Positions 27,678 through 36,104 of a stretch of DNA of 45,133 nucleotides are shown here, one piece after another. The translations under genes and the position numbers were made by a program. The DNA is from Bacteroidaceae bacterium (GTDB lineage Bacteria; Bacteroidota; Bacteroidia; Bacteroidales; Bacteroidaceae), in contig JAFUHF010000067.1 in NCBI GenBank assembly GCA_017468985.1, positions 1-45,133 on the forward strand, in the 5' to 3' direction. The notes beneath the pieces are model-generated. The model searched no databases. It had not been told where the DNA came from and saw only the letters and a program-made list of their open reading frames with translations. The first letter of the stretch is position 1, and every line of letters begins with the position of its first letter.

Positions 27678-28760
27678 ATGAAGCAATTTTCTTTTCTTTT
27701 TGTGCTCCTGCTTCTGGCATGTGCCGCTTCGTGTCCTGCCCGGACGAAAACCAAATGTGAAAGTACCGCTTTTGCCCATCGCGGCTGTCATCTGGGTAAT
27801 GACATTCCCGAAAACAGCCTTCGGGCAGTGGAAATGGCACGACGTTACGGCTACGACGTCATAGAATGTGACGTACACTATACCAAGGACAGTGTAATGG
27901 TGCTGATGCACGACTACAACGACATGCGTCGCTGCATTCGCCACAAGGATAACCGCCCCGTGGAAAATCGACTCCGGTTGGCTGACATCACTTTTTCTGA
28001 ACTGCGGAGGGAATACGTTCTGGCGTCAGAAAAGGAAGAAGAGCGCGTGCCCGTGCCCACGCTGGAGGAAATGCTGGCGTTCTGCAAGCAGTACGAGATC
28101 GTTCCGATGCTTCACAGCGACATCGTTGCTTCCTACGAGATGGCCCAGCGCGTTTTGGGAAACAAGTGGATAGCCTTTTGCTCGTCTTTGCCCACGCTGC
28201 AGGCAGCGCGGCGAATGTCGGACGTGCTGATACTGCTCAATCAGGGCAGCGGCACGGCGGCCGAGGCCATCAGTAAGCTGAAGCAGATCGGTGGACATTG
28301 CGGCATTTCGAGTATGAACTACCGGATGATGACTGGCCCCTTCTGCGACTCCCTGCGGCAGGCAGGTTACGAAGTGCAGTCGTCCATTTTCCCCGTTCCA
28401 TACGATGGAGAGGCCATCCACCACCGTGCTTCCATTCTGCTCAGCGACTTTTGCTACTTGCCCAATGGCAACAAGCGCCCCAATGGCGTGTTGACCCTGA
28501 AGAAGCAACGCATGGAGGCAGGGCAGAGCATGGAAATGGTCGGAGCGCAATCCACTTATGGCGCTCAAGTGCTGGAATTGCAGTTTCAGGGTACCGTGGA
28601 GGTGACGCTGGGAGGAAAAAACCGCTATACCCTGACCCGAAGCACCTTTGGCACAGAATATCTGGGTCTGCGCTTTTATGAAGACCGCCCCAGCGTGAAG
28701 CTTACGGCAAAGACTCCCGTGAAGCTGGGAAAATCGCGGCTGTTTACCTATACCTTCTGA
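27678..28760 (+). CDS. GDPD-family lipoprotein (glycerophosphodiester phosphodiesterase-like)
   Basis: About 360 residues. The start at 27678 gives a compact lipoprotein signal with lipobox LLLAC (Cys15). An upstream ATG (27645) would add 11 residues before it and overlaps the inverted repeat. The metal and catalytic residues of glycerophosphodiester phosphodiesterases are present: H34-R-G, PENSL (Glu45), IECDVH (Glu63, Asp65, His67) and a later MHDYND. Such enzymes release glycerol-3-phosphate from deacylated phospholipids or cleave teichoic-type polymers; here it would act at the periplasmic or outer face. The last ~110 residues (after FCYLPNGNK) form a beta-rich extension of unknown role. 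It is 43 bp upstream of the barrel gene, probably one operon. Confidence 0.83.
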   Translation: MKQFSFLFVLLLLACAASCPARTKTKCESTAFAHRGCHLGNDIPENSLRAVEMARRYGYDVIECDVHYTKDSVMVLMHDYNDMRRCIRHKDNRPVENRLRLADITFSELRREYVLASEKEEERVPVPTLEEMLAFCKQYEIVPMLHSDIVASYEMAQRVLGNKWIAFCSSLPTLQAARRMSDVLILLNQGSGTAAEAISKLKQIGGHCGISSMNYRMMTGPFCDSLRQAGYEVQSSIFPVPYDGEAIHHRASILLSDFCYLPNGNKRPNGVLTLKKQRMEAGQSMEMVGAQSTYGAQVLELQFQGTVEVTLGGKNRYTLTRSTFGTEYLGLRFYEDRPSVKLTAKTPVKLGKSRLFTYTF

Positions 28761-28803
28761 ACCGGTAGAATCAATCAAGGCCTTTGTCAAGGTCAATGCC
28801 CTC

Positions 28804-31797
28804 ATGATGAAACGCTACGCCCTCGGATTGCTGCTCCCCCTCATGTTGTTATGGTGCGGAGGGCTTTCGCTTGCGGCTCAGACCCTCGTGACTGACACGC
28901 TGGGACGCGTTGAGGGCCATATCATTGATGAGGACAACCGCCCCATGCCAGGAGTCACCGTAAAACTGATGACGGCGCGCGACAGCATTGTGCGAAATCT
29001 GGTCATCACCGACTCTTTGGGCCGCTATCAGATGGCGAGGCTCCCACTGAGCGGCTATTTGATGAGTTATTCCATGTTGGGCTACCAAACGGGATTTGTT
29101 CACTTCAATCTCACTGCCAACCGGCCTGCCGTGAGCGTGCCGAGGCTGCAAATGGAGCGCAACGACGTGATGCTCAATGCTGCGGTGGTGACGGCCAGTC
29201 TTCCTCCCGTTACGGTGATCGACGATACGGTGGCCTACAATGCCGATGCCTTTCAGGCCCCCGAGGGAGCTATGGCTGAAGAACTCATAGAGCGCATACC
29301 CGGGGCCGAAATCACGGACGATGGCAAGATTGTGATCAACGGCAAGGAGTATAGCCGCATTTTGGTGAACGGCAGGGAATTCTTCGGCAACGATCCGCAA
29401 ATGGCGCTCAAAAATTTGCCTGCCAACATCATACGTCGCGTGAAAACCTACGACCGCAAGTCAGCGCAGACCCGATTGACGGGCATTGACGACGGCGAGG
29501 AGGATAACGTGATAGACTTAGAGATAAAGCCCAACATGTTTAAGGGCTGGGTGGGGCAGGCAAGTGGTGCTCTGGGTAATCACGACCGTTACAGTACGGC
29601 TCTTAACCTAAATAAGTTTCGAAAAGAGCAGCATCTGTCTATCATGGGCGGAATGAACAACGTGAACAACCCCGGATTTTCGGAGCGAGGCCGCGATGCA
29701 GTAAATTTCTCGCGTGGGAGCCGGTCAGGGCTTACGGCATCGAAATCGACGGGCATCAACTATTCGCGTGAAAAGAAAGACAAGTATCGCATTTCCGGAA
29801 ATCTGCGCTATGGATACTCCAACGCCGAGAACAAGAATGGCAGCCACAGCGAGACCATATATAATGACTCCAATTATCGCTACGGCAACAACGACAGCCA
29901 CTCCATGCGCCGGCGTTACGAGTGGAGTTCTAATTTTACGCTGGAATGGAAGCCCGATACGCTTACTAACATTCACGTGAGGCCCAATGTTTCCTTCAGT
30001 CGGACCACGTCGTGGACCACGGGCGAATCAACGGCGCAAAGCTGGAACGGGAGGCGTGGTAGCGACACCACGGACATCAATCACCGCCTTTCGGGCAGCC
30101 ATTCACGCTCCGAAGGCTCGAATGCTAGCCTTAGCTTTGGCGTCAGTCGCCGGCTGAGCCGTAAGGGTCGGAATGTGTCCTTCAGCTCATCCGTCAATTA
30201 CAGCGACGGTTCCTCTGACACATATTCGCGTAACCTGGCCCAATATTTTTTGCAGTCCAGCCGCAACAGGAAGTACAACCGATATTCCGACAATGACAAT
30301 CACAGCATGAGCTACAGCGTGGGAGCCACCTACAGTGAGCCCCTCAGCAAGGTTACCCACCTTCAGTTGCGCTACAGTTTCAACCGCCGCCATGCCCGGC
30401 AGGACCGTTTCGGACGAGAAGTGGAGTACGCCAAGGTGGACACCATGGCCCTGACCGAAAATCAGGTGGAATGGGGAACCATTCCGGTGGACACGGCATT
30501 GAGTAACTGCATAGAGAACAACTACAGCTCGCACAACGTGCATCTGACGATGCGCCACACTACCAAGAAGCTCAATGCAAGCTACGGAGTGAACCTGAAT
30601 CCACGCCATAACGAAACCAACTACATTTTTGGGCCCAAAATGGATAAGGGTTTGCTCACCCAGGACCTCATGAATTGGGCACCGAGCCTGAACTTGCGCT
30701 ACCGGTTCACTAAGCGGACCACCCTGACCCTCAATTATAACGGCCAAAGCAGCGAACCAAACATAGACAACCTCCAGGAGATCATTGACAAGACCAATCC
30801 GCAAAACATCCGATACGGTAATCCCGGACTCAAGCCTTCGTTCCACAACAACATGCGCGCCAGCTTCAATAGCTATGGCGAGAAGTCTCACCGCAGCCTC
30901 GTAACGGACTATTACTTCTCATCAGAGCGTAACAACACCTCGAATATGACGCTTTATGAGTCGTCGACCGGTGTGAGGGTATCGAAGTTGATGAATGTGG
31001 ACGGCCGGTGGAGCATGGGAGGTAACATTAACCTCAACACTCCGCTCGACAGCCTCGAACGGCTCAACCTGAGCACTCACAGCCAAGTGGACTACAACGA
31101 CAATACCAACTACAATTCCACACCCCTCACTGCTGAACAGCTTCGGGAGGCTGGCATAAGCGTGGATTTTCAGGACATTCAGGCTTCCGACATCGACCTT
31201 TTGCAGCCATACGCCCTGCGCAACCATACGCACACCCTGCGTTTGCGCCAAAACATGACGCTTCGCTATCGGAAGAAGAAGTTTCTGGCCGGCATAACGG
31301 GCGGTGTGGGATATTATAAGGTAGAGAACAGTATTCAGATGGCCAATCGGCGCGAAACGTTCGACTATACGCTGCGCTCCAACCTTCAGATGGACTTGCC
31401 GATGAACATTCAGCTCTCTTCCACGCTTCATTTCACGAGCCGGCATGGCTATTCGGCCAACATACAGAAAAACATTGCCATATGGGACGGCCAGATATCC
31501 AAACGCTTCCTGAAGCGCAACGCAGGCCTCCTCACGTTCCAGATCTATGACATTCTTCACCAGCGTAGCACCGTGACGCGCAACATTTCGAACCTCACTA
31601 TCACCGACACGCGAGCCGAAGCGCTGCGCAATTACTTCATGCTGGGCTTTCAGTATCGCATTAACACGATGGTCAAGGGTCAGGGGCAGCAACGCCTGGG
31701 TCGTGGGAGCCAAACTTCCTTGCAGAGTCAGAGCCGTACTCGCAACGCCAGTGCCGCTCAGCAACGGAGGCCCTCAGCCACGGGCAATGCGCGATAA
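28804..31797 (+). CDS. TonB-receptor-like outer-membrane beta-barrel protein with CarboxypepD_reg domain
   Basis: 997 residues. The signal peptide ends near LAAQ. It is followed by a carboxypeptidase-regulatory-like domain (GRVEGHIIDEDNRPMPGVTV, about residues 33-115) and a plug-like region (ERIPGAEITDDGKIVINGKE, VNGREFFGNDPQ, about 155-205). A large barrel runs to about residue 955 with alternating aromatic strands. It fits the OMP_b-brl_3 type of TonB-linked proteins rather than SusC, and no SusD partner follows. An odd ~40-residue Q/R/S-rich basic tail follows the last strand (YFMLGFQYRIN), where such barrels normally end. Its substrate is unknown. It is paired with the upstream GDPD lipoprotein. 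Confidence 0.85.
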   Translation: MMKRYALGLLLPLMLLWCGGLSLAAQTLVTDTLGRVEGHIIDEDNRPMPGVTVKLMTARDSIVRNLVITDSLGRYQMARLPLSGYLMSYSMLGYQTGFVHFNLTANRPAVSVPRLQMERNDVMLNAAVVTASLPPVTVIDDTVAYNADAFQAPEGAMAEELIERIPGAEITDDGKIVINGKEYSRILVNGREFFGNDPQMALKNLPANIIRRVKTYDRKSAQTRLTGIDDGEEDNVIDLEIKPNMFKGWVGQASGALGNHDRYSTALNLNKFRKEQHLSIMGGMNNVNNPGFSERGRDAVNFSRGSRSGLTASKSTGINYSREKKDKYRISGNLRYGYSNAENKNGSHSETIYNDSNYRYGNNDSHSMRRRYEWSSNFTLEWKPDTLTNIHVRPNVSFSRTTSWTTGESTAQSWNGRRGSDTTDINHRLSGSHSRSEGSNASLSFGVSRRLSRKGRNVSFSSSVNYSDGSSDTYSRNLAQYFLQSSRNRKYNRYSDNDNHSMSYSVGATYSEPLSKVTHLQLRYSFNRRHARQDRFGREVEYAKVDTMALTENQVEWGTIPVDTALSNCIENNYSSHNVHLTMRHTTKKLNASYGVNLNPRHNETNYIFGPKMDKGLLTQDLMNWAPSLNLRYRFTKRTTLTLNYNGQSSEPNIDNLQEIIDKTNPQNIRYGNPGLKPSFHNNMRASFNSYGEKSHRSLVTDYYFSSERNNTSNMTLYESSTGVRVSKLMNVDGRWSMGGNINLNTPLDSLERLNLSTHSQVDYNDNTNYNSTPLTAEQLREAGISVDFQDIQASDIDLLQPYALRNHTHTLRLRQNMTLRYRKKKFLAGITGGVGYYKVENSIQMANRRETFDYTLRSNLQMDLPMNIQLSSTLHFTSRHGYSANIQKNIAIWDGQISKRFLKRNAGLLTFQIYDILHQRSTVTRNISNLTITDTRAEALRNYFMLGFQYRINTMVKGQGQQRLGRGSQTSLQSQSRTRNASAAQQRRPSATGNAR

Positions 31798-31809
31798 AGC
31801 CTGATGTGT

Positions 31810-31850
31810 GGTTGTTCGAAAAGTCCCTTTGGTTGTTCAAAAGTTCTTTT
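31810..31850 (+). repeat. Two-copy 21-bp direct repeat
   Basis: GGTTGTTCGAAAAGTCCCTT (31810-31829) is followed at 31831 by GGTTGTTCAAAAGTTCTTTT. The two near-identical units are 21 bp apart, two helical turns. It lies in the 190-bp gap before the small barrel gene and could bind a regulator, or be a local duplication. Confidence 0.5.
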
Positions 31851-31875
31851 TGTAACGCTTTTTAGTAATTGTAAG

Positions 31876-31928
31876 GCGAAATTAGGCTGTCAATTCTTAG
31901 GCGGAATGGAAGTTCTTCCTAATTTCGC
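31876..31928 (+). promoter_or_regulatory. 11-bp perfect dyad upstream of the small barrel gene
   Basis: GCGAAATTAGG (31876-31886) and CCTAATTTCGC (31918-31928) are perfect inverted copies 31 bp apart. The downstream arm overlaps TAATTTCG (31920-31927), one base off the -7 consensus, about 60 bp before the start codon. It may be an operator overlapping a promoter, or the base of a leader hairpin. Confidence 0.5.
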
Positions 31929-31989
31929 GGCGAAAATGATGCTCAACCCTCAGGGTGGAGCAAGAGTTTAACTTAAAACAATAGCAAAA

Positions 31990-32532
31990 ATGAAGAAAGT
32001 ATTTTTGATGTTTGCAGTAGCAATGCTGACACTGACAGCAAATGCTCAAATCTATCTCGGTGGTGAACTGGGAATGTGGCGTGAATGGCAAGACGGAGCA
32101 AACAAGAGCTCTGTAAGCGTACTGCCAGAAGTGGGTTACACCCTTTCTGACCAATTGGCTATCGGTACTGTGATCGGTTACAGGTACAACTACGAAAAAG
32201 GTGCTAAGGTTAATGCCCTTGAGGTTGCACCTTACCTGCGCTACACCTTCTTGCAGCTGGACAACGTGAACTTGTTCGTTGACGGTGGCTTTGGTTTCTA
32301 TACTTATAAGTATAAGAACGCAGCCGGCGTGAGCAGTGACGCACAGAATGCTTGGGAAGTAGGTTTGAAGCCCGGTGTGGCCGTAAATCTGACTGACAAG
32401 CTGAGCTTTGTTACCCATTTTGGCTTCTTAGGCTATCGCGATGCTGATGCCGCTACTCCGTTTGGCCGCAATGGCTTTGGTTTCAACGCTGACGGAAACG
32501 CACTGACTTTCGGTCTGTATTGGAATTTCTAA
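31990..32532 (+). CDS. Small outer-membrane beta-barrel protein (8-strand type)
   Basis: 180 residues with a clean signal peptide (cleavage after TANA19). The rest alternates hydrophobic and polar residues in about eight strands (YLGGELGMW, SVSVLPEVGYTL, QLAIGTVIGYRYNYE, VAPYLRYTF, LFVDGGFGFYTYKY and so on) and ends NALTFGLYWNF, with the terminal Phe used for BAM-mediated insertion. It resembles OmpX/OmpW-sized porin-like proteins common in Bacteroidales. No substrate or binding role can be inferred. It is monocistronic, with a terminator 42 bp after the stop. Confidence 0.85.
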   Translation: MKKVFLMFAVAMLTLTANAQIYLGGELGMWREWQDGANKSSVSVLPEVGYTLSDQLAIGTVIGYRYNYEKGAKVNALEVAPYLRYTFLQLDNVNLFVDGGFGFYTYKYKNAAGVSSDAQNAWEVGLKPGVAVNLTDKLSFVTHFGFLGYRDADAATPFGRNGFGFNADGNALTFGLYWNF

Positions 32533-32574
32533 TCCTGATAAGAGGATTCATTTTTCATAATTTATAGTTTGGGG

Positions 32575-32599
32575 CCCAGCCGAGAGGTTGGGTTTTTTT
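32575..32599 (+). terminator. Rho-independent terminator after the small barrel gene
   Basis: CCCAGCC (32575-32581), loop GAGA, GGTTGGG (32586-32592) with one G.U pair, then seven T (32593-32599). It points with the barrel gene and should end its transcript before the minisatellite. Confidence 0.92.
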
Positions 32600-32637
32600 G
32601 TGCTTCATTTTTGTCATGCGCTCTGTCCTGAAGCGTG

Positions 32638-32889
32638 AAAAAAGTCTTTATTCCGGCTTTCCCCCATTCGATTAGTCCGAAAAAGGTCTTTATTCTGCCT
32701 TTCCCCCATGCGATTGGTCCGAAAAAAGCCTTCATTCTGCCTTTCCCCCATTCGATTAGTCCGAAAAAGGTCTTCATTCTGCCTTTTCCCCATGCGATTG
32801 GTCCGAAAAAAGCCTTCATTCTGCCTTTCCCCCATTCGATTAGTCCGAAAAAAGCCTTCATTCCGGCTTTCGCCCATGCGATTGGTCCA
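32638..32889. repeat. Minisatellite array 2 (six 42-bp units)
   Basis: Six consecutive units of exactly 42 bp start at 32638, 32680, 32722, 32764, 32806 and 32848. Odd units carry CCCATTCGATTAGTCCG and even units CCCATGCGATTGGTCC, so the true repeat is an 84-bp dimer. Every frame stays open because 42 is a multiple of three. There is no start signal or codon logic, so I do not call a gene. Its unit length, and the minus-strand start GAATGGnGnAAA, match array 1 at 18371. Confidence 0.92.
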
Positions 32890-33250
32890 AATGAAGCTTG
32901 GATTCGCTCCTATTGGGAGGCTGGAAGGTTCAAAAACATCTGAATGCCTCCGCTGACCATTGAGCGAGGCCCTACCTTAATACATATATGCGCACGGAGA
33001 AGGACCACTGGGTCAAGGGGAAACAATAAGAGGCCTCAAAACTAATCTCAATGCTCAAGACTGCGTTCAAGAAAGGCGCACCGCCAGACTACAGACAGCA
33101 GAACATCCAAAAAGTGCCCCATAACTCCCTGGAAAGGACAAAATATGCACACTTTTCGGGGTAAAAATGTAAAATTAAGTGTTCGTTGCCATGTGTAATG
33201 CACAAAAACGAGTAATGGTGTGCAAAAAATGCCATTTTCTTCTACAAACT
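32890..33250. other. Intergenic stretch with no recognisable gene
   Basis: Between minisatellite 2 and the acpP promoter I see no family-like protein, RNA gene or strong hairpin. A 37-codon frame (33051-33164) has no ribosome site and no recognisable product. Confidence 0.6.
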
Positions 33251-33282
33251 TTTGGCCGTAAGAATATTAAATTCTAATTTTG
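33251..33282 (+). promoter_or_regulatory. Bacteroidota promoter of acpP-fabF-rnc
   Basis: TTTG (33251-33254) and TAATTTTG (33275-33282) are 20 bp apart, matching TTTG-N19-21-TAnnTTTG. The start codon of acpP is 41 bp after the -7 box, and the leader is A+T-rich. Confidence 0.87.
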
Positions 33283-33323
33283 CAGCCTATTTAAGAAATT
33301 ATTAATTTATAAAAGAAACAATT

Positions 33324-33560
33324 ATGTCAGAAGTTGAATCTAAAGTAAAAGCTATCATCGTTGATAAGCTCGGTGTTGACGAAAGTGAAGTAAAGAGCGA
33401 GGCAAGCTTCGCAAACGATCTGGGTGCTGATTCTTTGGACACCGTAGAATTGATTATGGAGTTTGAGAAAGAATTCCACATCTCCATTCCCGACGATCAG
33501 GCCGAAAAGATTTCTACTGTTGGCCAAGCTATCGAATATATCGAGGCTAACGCAAAATAG
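33324..33560 (+). CDS. acpP: Acyl carrier protein
   Basis: 78-residue acidic carrier that holds growing acyl chains on a phosphopantetheine arm. The attachment site is Ser37 in [10 protein letters not shown], and the four-helix pattern and length are standard. It is the first gene of the fatty-acid/RNase III cluster. A+T-richer, slowly evolving codon choice fits high expression. Confidence 0.97.
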   Translation: MSEVESKVKAIIVDKLGVDESEVKSEASFANDLGADSLDTVELIMEFEKEFHISIPDDQAEKISTVGQAIEYIEANAK

Positions 33561-33578
33561 TTTTCATAAACCCTCTTG

Positions 33579-33657
33579 ACTTTAACTTTGACATTGGCCT
33601 CCATTTTATGGAAAAACCGCCCAACGGTGGCATAGGGACCAACGTCAAAGTTGAAGT
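33579..33657 (+). promoter_or_regulatory. Large inverted repeat between acpP and fabF
   Basis: ACTTTAACTTTGAC (33579-33592) pairs with GTCAAAGTTGAAGT (33644-33657): 13 Watson-Crick pairs and one G.U. The pairing extends inward imperfectly through TTGG/CCAA (33594-33597 with 33639-33642). The enclosed loop contains a small CCG...CGG hairpin. It ends 22 nt before the fabF start, with AAGGA just after the stem, so it could modulate fabF relative to acpP by processing, attenuation or translation. Confidence 0.6.
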
Positions 33658-33679
33658 TTTAAGGACACAAAAGTTTTCA

Positions 33680-34942
33680 ATGGAATTAAAAAGAGTAGTA
33701 GTAACAGGTGTTGGTGCGCTTTCGCCCTTAGGCAACACGGCTCCCGAAACATGGGAGAATGTGAAAGCTGGAAAGAGCGGTGCTGGCCCTATTACCCATT
33801 TCGATACCACCAATTTCAAGACCCATTTTGCCTGCGAGGTGAAGAATTTCAATGGTAGAGACCATATTGACCGCAAGCAGTGCAACAAGATGGATCTTTA
33901 TACGCAATATGCCATAGTGGCAGCTCAGGAAGCGGTAAAAGATTGTGGTATTGACCTGGAAACTGCGAACAAAGACAGAATAGGCGTAATTTACGGCGTA
34001 GGGATAGGTGGTATCCATACTTTTGAGGACGAAGTAAGCTACTGCGCACTCAATGGGCAGAATGGACCTACTTATAGCCCCTTCTTCATCCCCAAGATGA
34101 TCGCTGACATTGCCGCTGGCCATATCTCCATGCTCTTTGGATTTCATGGTCCTAATTTTGCGACTACGTCAGCCTGCGCATCGTCCACTCATGCCTTGGC
34201 TTCGGCTCTCGACATCATCCGTTTGGGAAAAGCAGACGTGATTCTGGCCGGAGGTGCTGAGGCAGCCATATGGGGAACGGGTGTTGGCGGATTCAACGCC
34301 ATGCACGCTCTGTCAACCCGTAATGAGTCCCCGGAGACAGCCAGTAGGCCGTTTAGCAAGAGCAGAGACAGTTTCGTGATGGGTGAAGGGGCAGCATGCC
34401 TTATTTTTGAAGAACTGGAGCATGCCAAAGCCCGCGGAGCAAAGATTTACGGCGAAGTGGCAGGTAGCGGAATGTCAGCAGACGCTTATCACATCACAGC
34501 ATCTCATCCCGAAGGCCTGGGAGCAAAGATTGTGATGCAAGAGGCACTCCGCGATGCCGGAATGAAGCCTGAAGACATTGACTACATCAACGTTCATGGC
34601 ACCTCAACGCCTGTAGGCGACGTATCAGAAGTAAAGGCAGTTCAGCAAGTGTTTGGCGAACACGCCTACAAGTTGAACATTAGCTCTACGAAGTCTATGA
34701 CTGGCCACCTGCTGGGTGCTGCCGGAGCCATGGAGGCTTTCTTCAGCCTGATGGCTGTAAACGAAGACATCGTTCCTCCAACGATTAATCACGAAGAGGG
34801 TGACGATGACCCTGACATAGACTACAATCTGAATTTCACCTTCAGCAAGGCTCAGAAGAGAAACGTACGCGCTGCATTGAGCAATACGTTCGGTTTTGGT
34901 GGTCATAATGCCTGCATAATCGTAAAGAAGTACGCAGAGTAA
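33680..34942 (+). CDS. fabF: 3-oxoacyl-ACP synthase II (KAS II)
   Basis: Condensing enzyme of fatty-acid elongation: malonyl-ACP plus acyl-ACP gives 3-oxoacyl-ACP. The start at 33680 gives MELKRVVVTGVGALSPLGN and 420 residues, the normal KAS II length. A longer frame from 33608 would begin inside the inverted repeat. The catalytic triad is visible: Cys166 (TSACASSTHAL), His306 (NVHGTSTPVGD) and His343 (SMTGHLLGAAGA). The tail GFGGHNACIIVKK is typical. It sits 119 bp after acpP and 31 bp before rnc. Confidence 0.96.
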   Translation: MELKRVVVTGVGALSPLGNTAPETWENVKAGKSGAGPITHFDTTNFKTHFACEVKNFNGRDHIDRKQCNKMDLYTQYAIVAAQEAVKDCGIDLETANKDRIGVIYGVGIGGIHTFEDEVSYCALNGQNGPTYSPFFIPKMIADIAAGHISMLFGFHGPNFATTSACASSTHALASALDIIRLGKADVILAGGAEAAIWGTGVGGFNAMHALSTRNESPETASRPFSKSRDSFVMGEGAACLIFEELEHAKARGAKIYGEVAGSGMSADAYHITASHPEGLGAKIVMQEALRDAGMKPEDIDYINVHGTSTPVGDVSEVKAVQQVFGEHAYKLNISSTKSMTGHLLGAAGAMEAFFSLMAVNEDIVPPTINHEEGDDDPDIDYNLNFTFSKAQKRNVRAALSNTFGFGGHNACIIVKKYAE

Positions 34943-34973
34943 ATTCTCGCTCGTAGAGATTCAATCGTAGAGA

Positions 34974-35792
34974 ATGGAGCTGTTGCGGCACATATCAAGG
35001 TTCCTCTTTCCGAAAAGGAGAGAGGAACTTTATTATTCCCTGAAAAGCATTCTCACGTTTGCTCCCCACAATCTTGAACTCTACAAACAGGCACTCCTTC
35101 ATAAATCCATGCTCGCTGTTGACGACAACGGGCAACAGATTAACAACGAAAGACTGGAATTCCTGGGCGACGCCATACTGGAAGCCGTAGTGAGCAACTA
35201 TCTGTTTCGCAAATATGGAAAGAAGCAGGAGGGTTTTCTGACGACCATGCGCAGCAAGATCGTACGCAGGAGCACCTTGGGACAACTTTCAAAGCGAACG
35301 GGTCTGGACAGCCTTATAAAGTCCAGCATACTCTCCGGCGCACACAACAGTTACATTGGCGGAAACGCTTTTGAAGCCCTATTCGGCGCGGCCTACTTAG
35401 ATCGAGGCTACAGTTGCTGCCAGAAATTCTTCATGAGCCTCATTGAGAGAGGATTTCTGAATCCCGACAAGCTGGAACAGAAAGAGCAGAACTATAAGAG
35501 CCTACTGCTGGAGTGGTGTCAAAAATATAAGGTAGATATCACCTACGAAACCGAGGAGTTCGATAGCTCAGACGCTAAAACCCCTCCTTTTCTCTGCTAT
35601 GTGATGATGGAAGGCCACGTAATGGGTAAAGGACGCGGTTACTCGAAGAAAGAAAGCCATCAGCAGGCCGCACGCAAAGCCTTGCAGCGAATAAAAGAAC
35701 GGCCGCGCGTGAGCCAGCATCTGATGGAAGATAAATTCATGCGGTTGGTGACGGAAGATGTATTCACATCCTCCGTAAGTCAGACATTATAG
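34974..35792 (+). CDS. rnc: Ribonuclease III
   Basis: Double-strand-specific RNase for rRNA and mRNA processing. 272 residues: an N-terminal endonuclease domain with the signature NERLEFLGDAILEAVV (Glu59, Glu62, Asp66) and the second metal region GGNAFEALFGAAYLD. A C-terminal dsRNA-binding domain follows from about residue 165 (NYKSLLLEWCQKY, then KGRGYSKKESHQQAARKAL). At the position of Escherichia coli Asp114 this protein has Asn (GNAFEA) while the essential Glu is kept; I believe this is common in Bacteroidota. The order acpP-fabF-rnc is a conserved Bacteroidales cluster. Confidence 0.96.
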   Translation: MELLRHISRFLFPKRREELYYSLKSILTFAPHNLELYKQALLHKSMLAVDDNGQQINNERLEFLGDAILEAVVSNYLFRKYGKKQEGFLTTMRSKIVRRSTLGQLSKRTGLDSLIKSSILSGAHNSYIGGNAFEALFGAAYLDRGYSCCQKFFMSLIERGFLNPDKLEQKEQNYKSLLLEWCQKYKVDITYETEEFDSSDAKTPPFLCYVMMEGHVMGKGRGYSKKESHQQAARKALQRIKERPRVSQHLMEDKFMRLVTEDVFTSSVSQTL

Positions 35793-36104
35793 GCTCAGGA
35801 AGCCCTACCGTGCGGCGGCATGGGACTGCCAGTAACGACAATGAGAAAACATACTCATTGCGCAAATCCGCAATTCATCCATTTTTGCATGATAATCGCC
35901 GTATTGAAAGCAAAATGGCGACATTATGAGGACGATATGATACAAATGGTGATATTTGGCGGAAAATAAAGTTCTTTTTTAATCAAAAAGTAATGTATAG
36001 TGGAAAGAATTAGCTAACTTTGAAACCAAATTTAGGCTCATGTAAAGCATGAGACCCAATCTGTCGGGATCAGAACAATCAATTAATTAATAATAATACA
36101 AAAA
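35793..36104 (+). promoter_or_regulatory. Intergenic region with hairpin, -7 box and structured leader of the DUF1080 operon
   Basis: CCATTTTTGC (35879-35888) pairs with GCAAAATGG (35910-35918), with one bulged T, possibly ending the rnc transcript but without a T-run. TAACTTTG at 36015-36022 is a full -7 box with no clear -33 partner. The leader of about 75 nt contains CTCATG/CATGAG (36037-36053) and the A+T-rich stretch before the ATG. No gene is seen. Confidence 0.6.

Noticed and set aside
32562..32956. Open frames across minisatellite 2 (GKGRMKAFFGLIEW-like repeats)
   Set aside because: A 42-bp unit keeps all frames open. There is no start context and the product is low-complexity in each frame.
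33051..33164. 37-codon frame MLKTAFKKGAPPDYRQ...
   Set aside because: No ribosome binding site, no promoter and no recognisable family.
33608..33679. N-terminal extension of fabF from 33608
   Set aside because: Adds residues unlike any KAS II, starts inside the inverted repeat and lacks a ribosome site. The ATG at 33680 gives the normal length.
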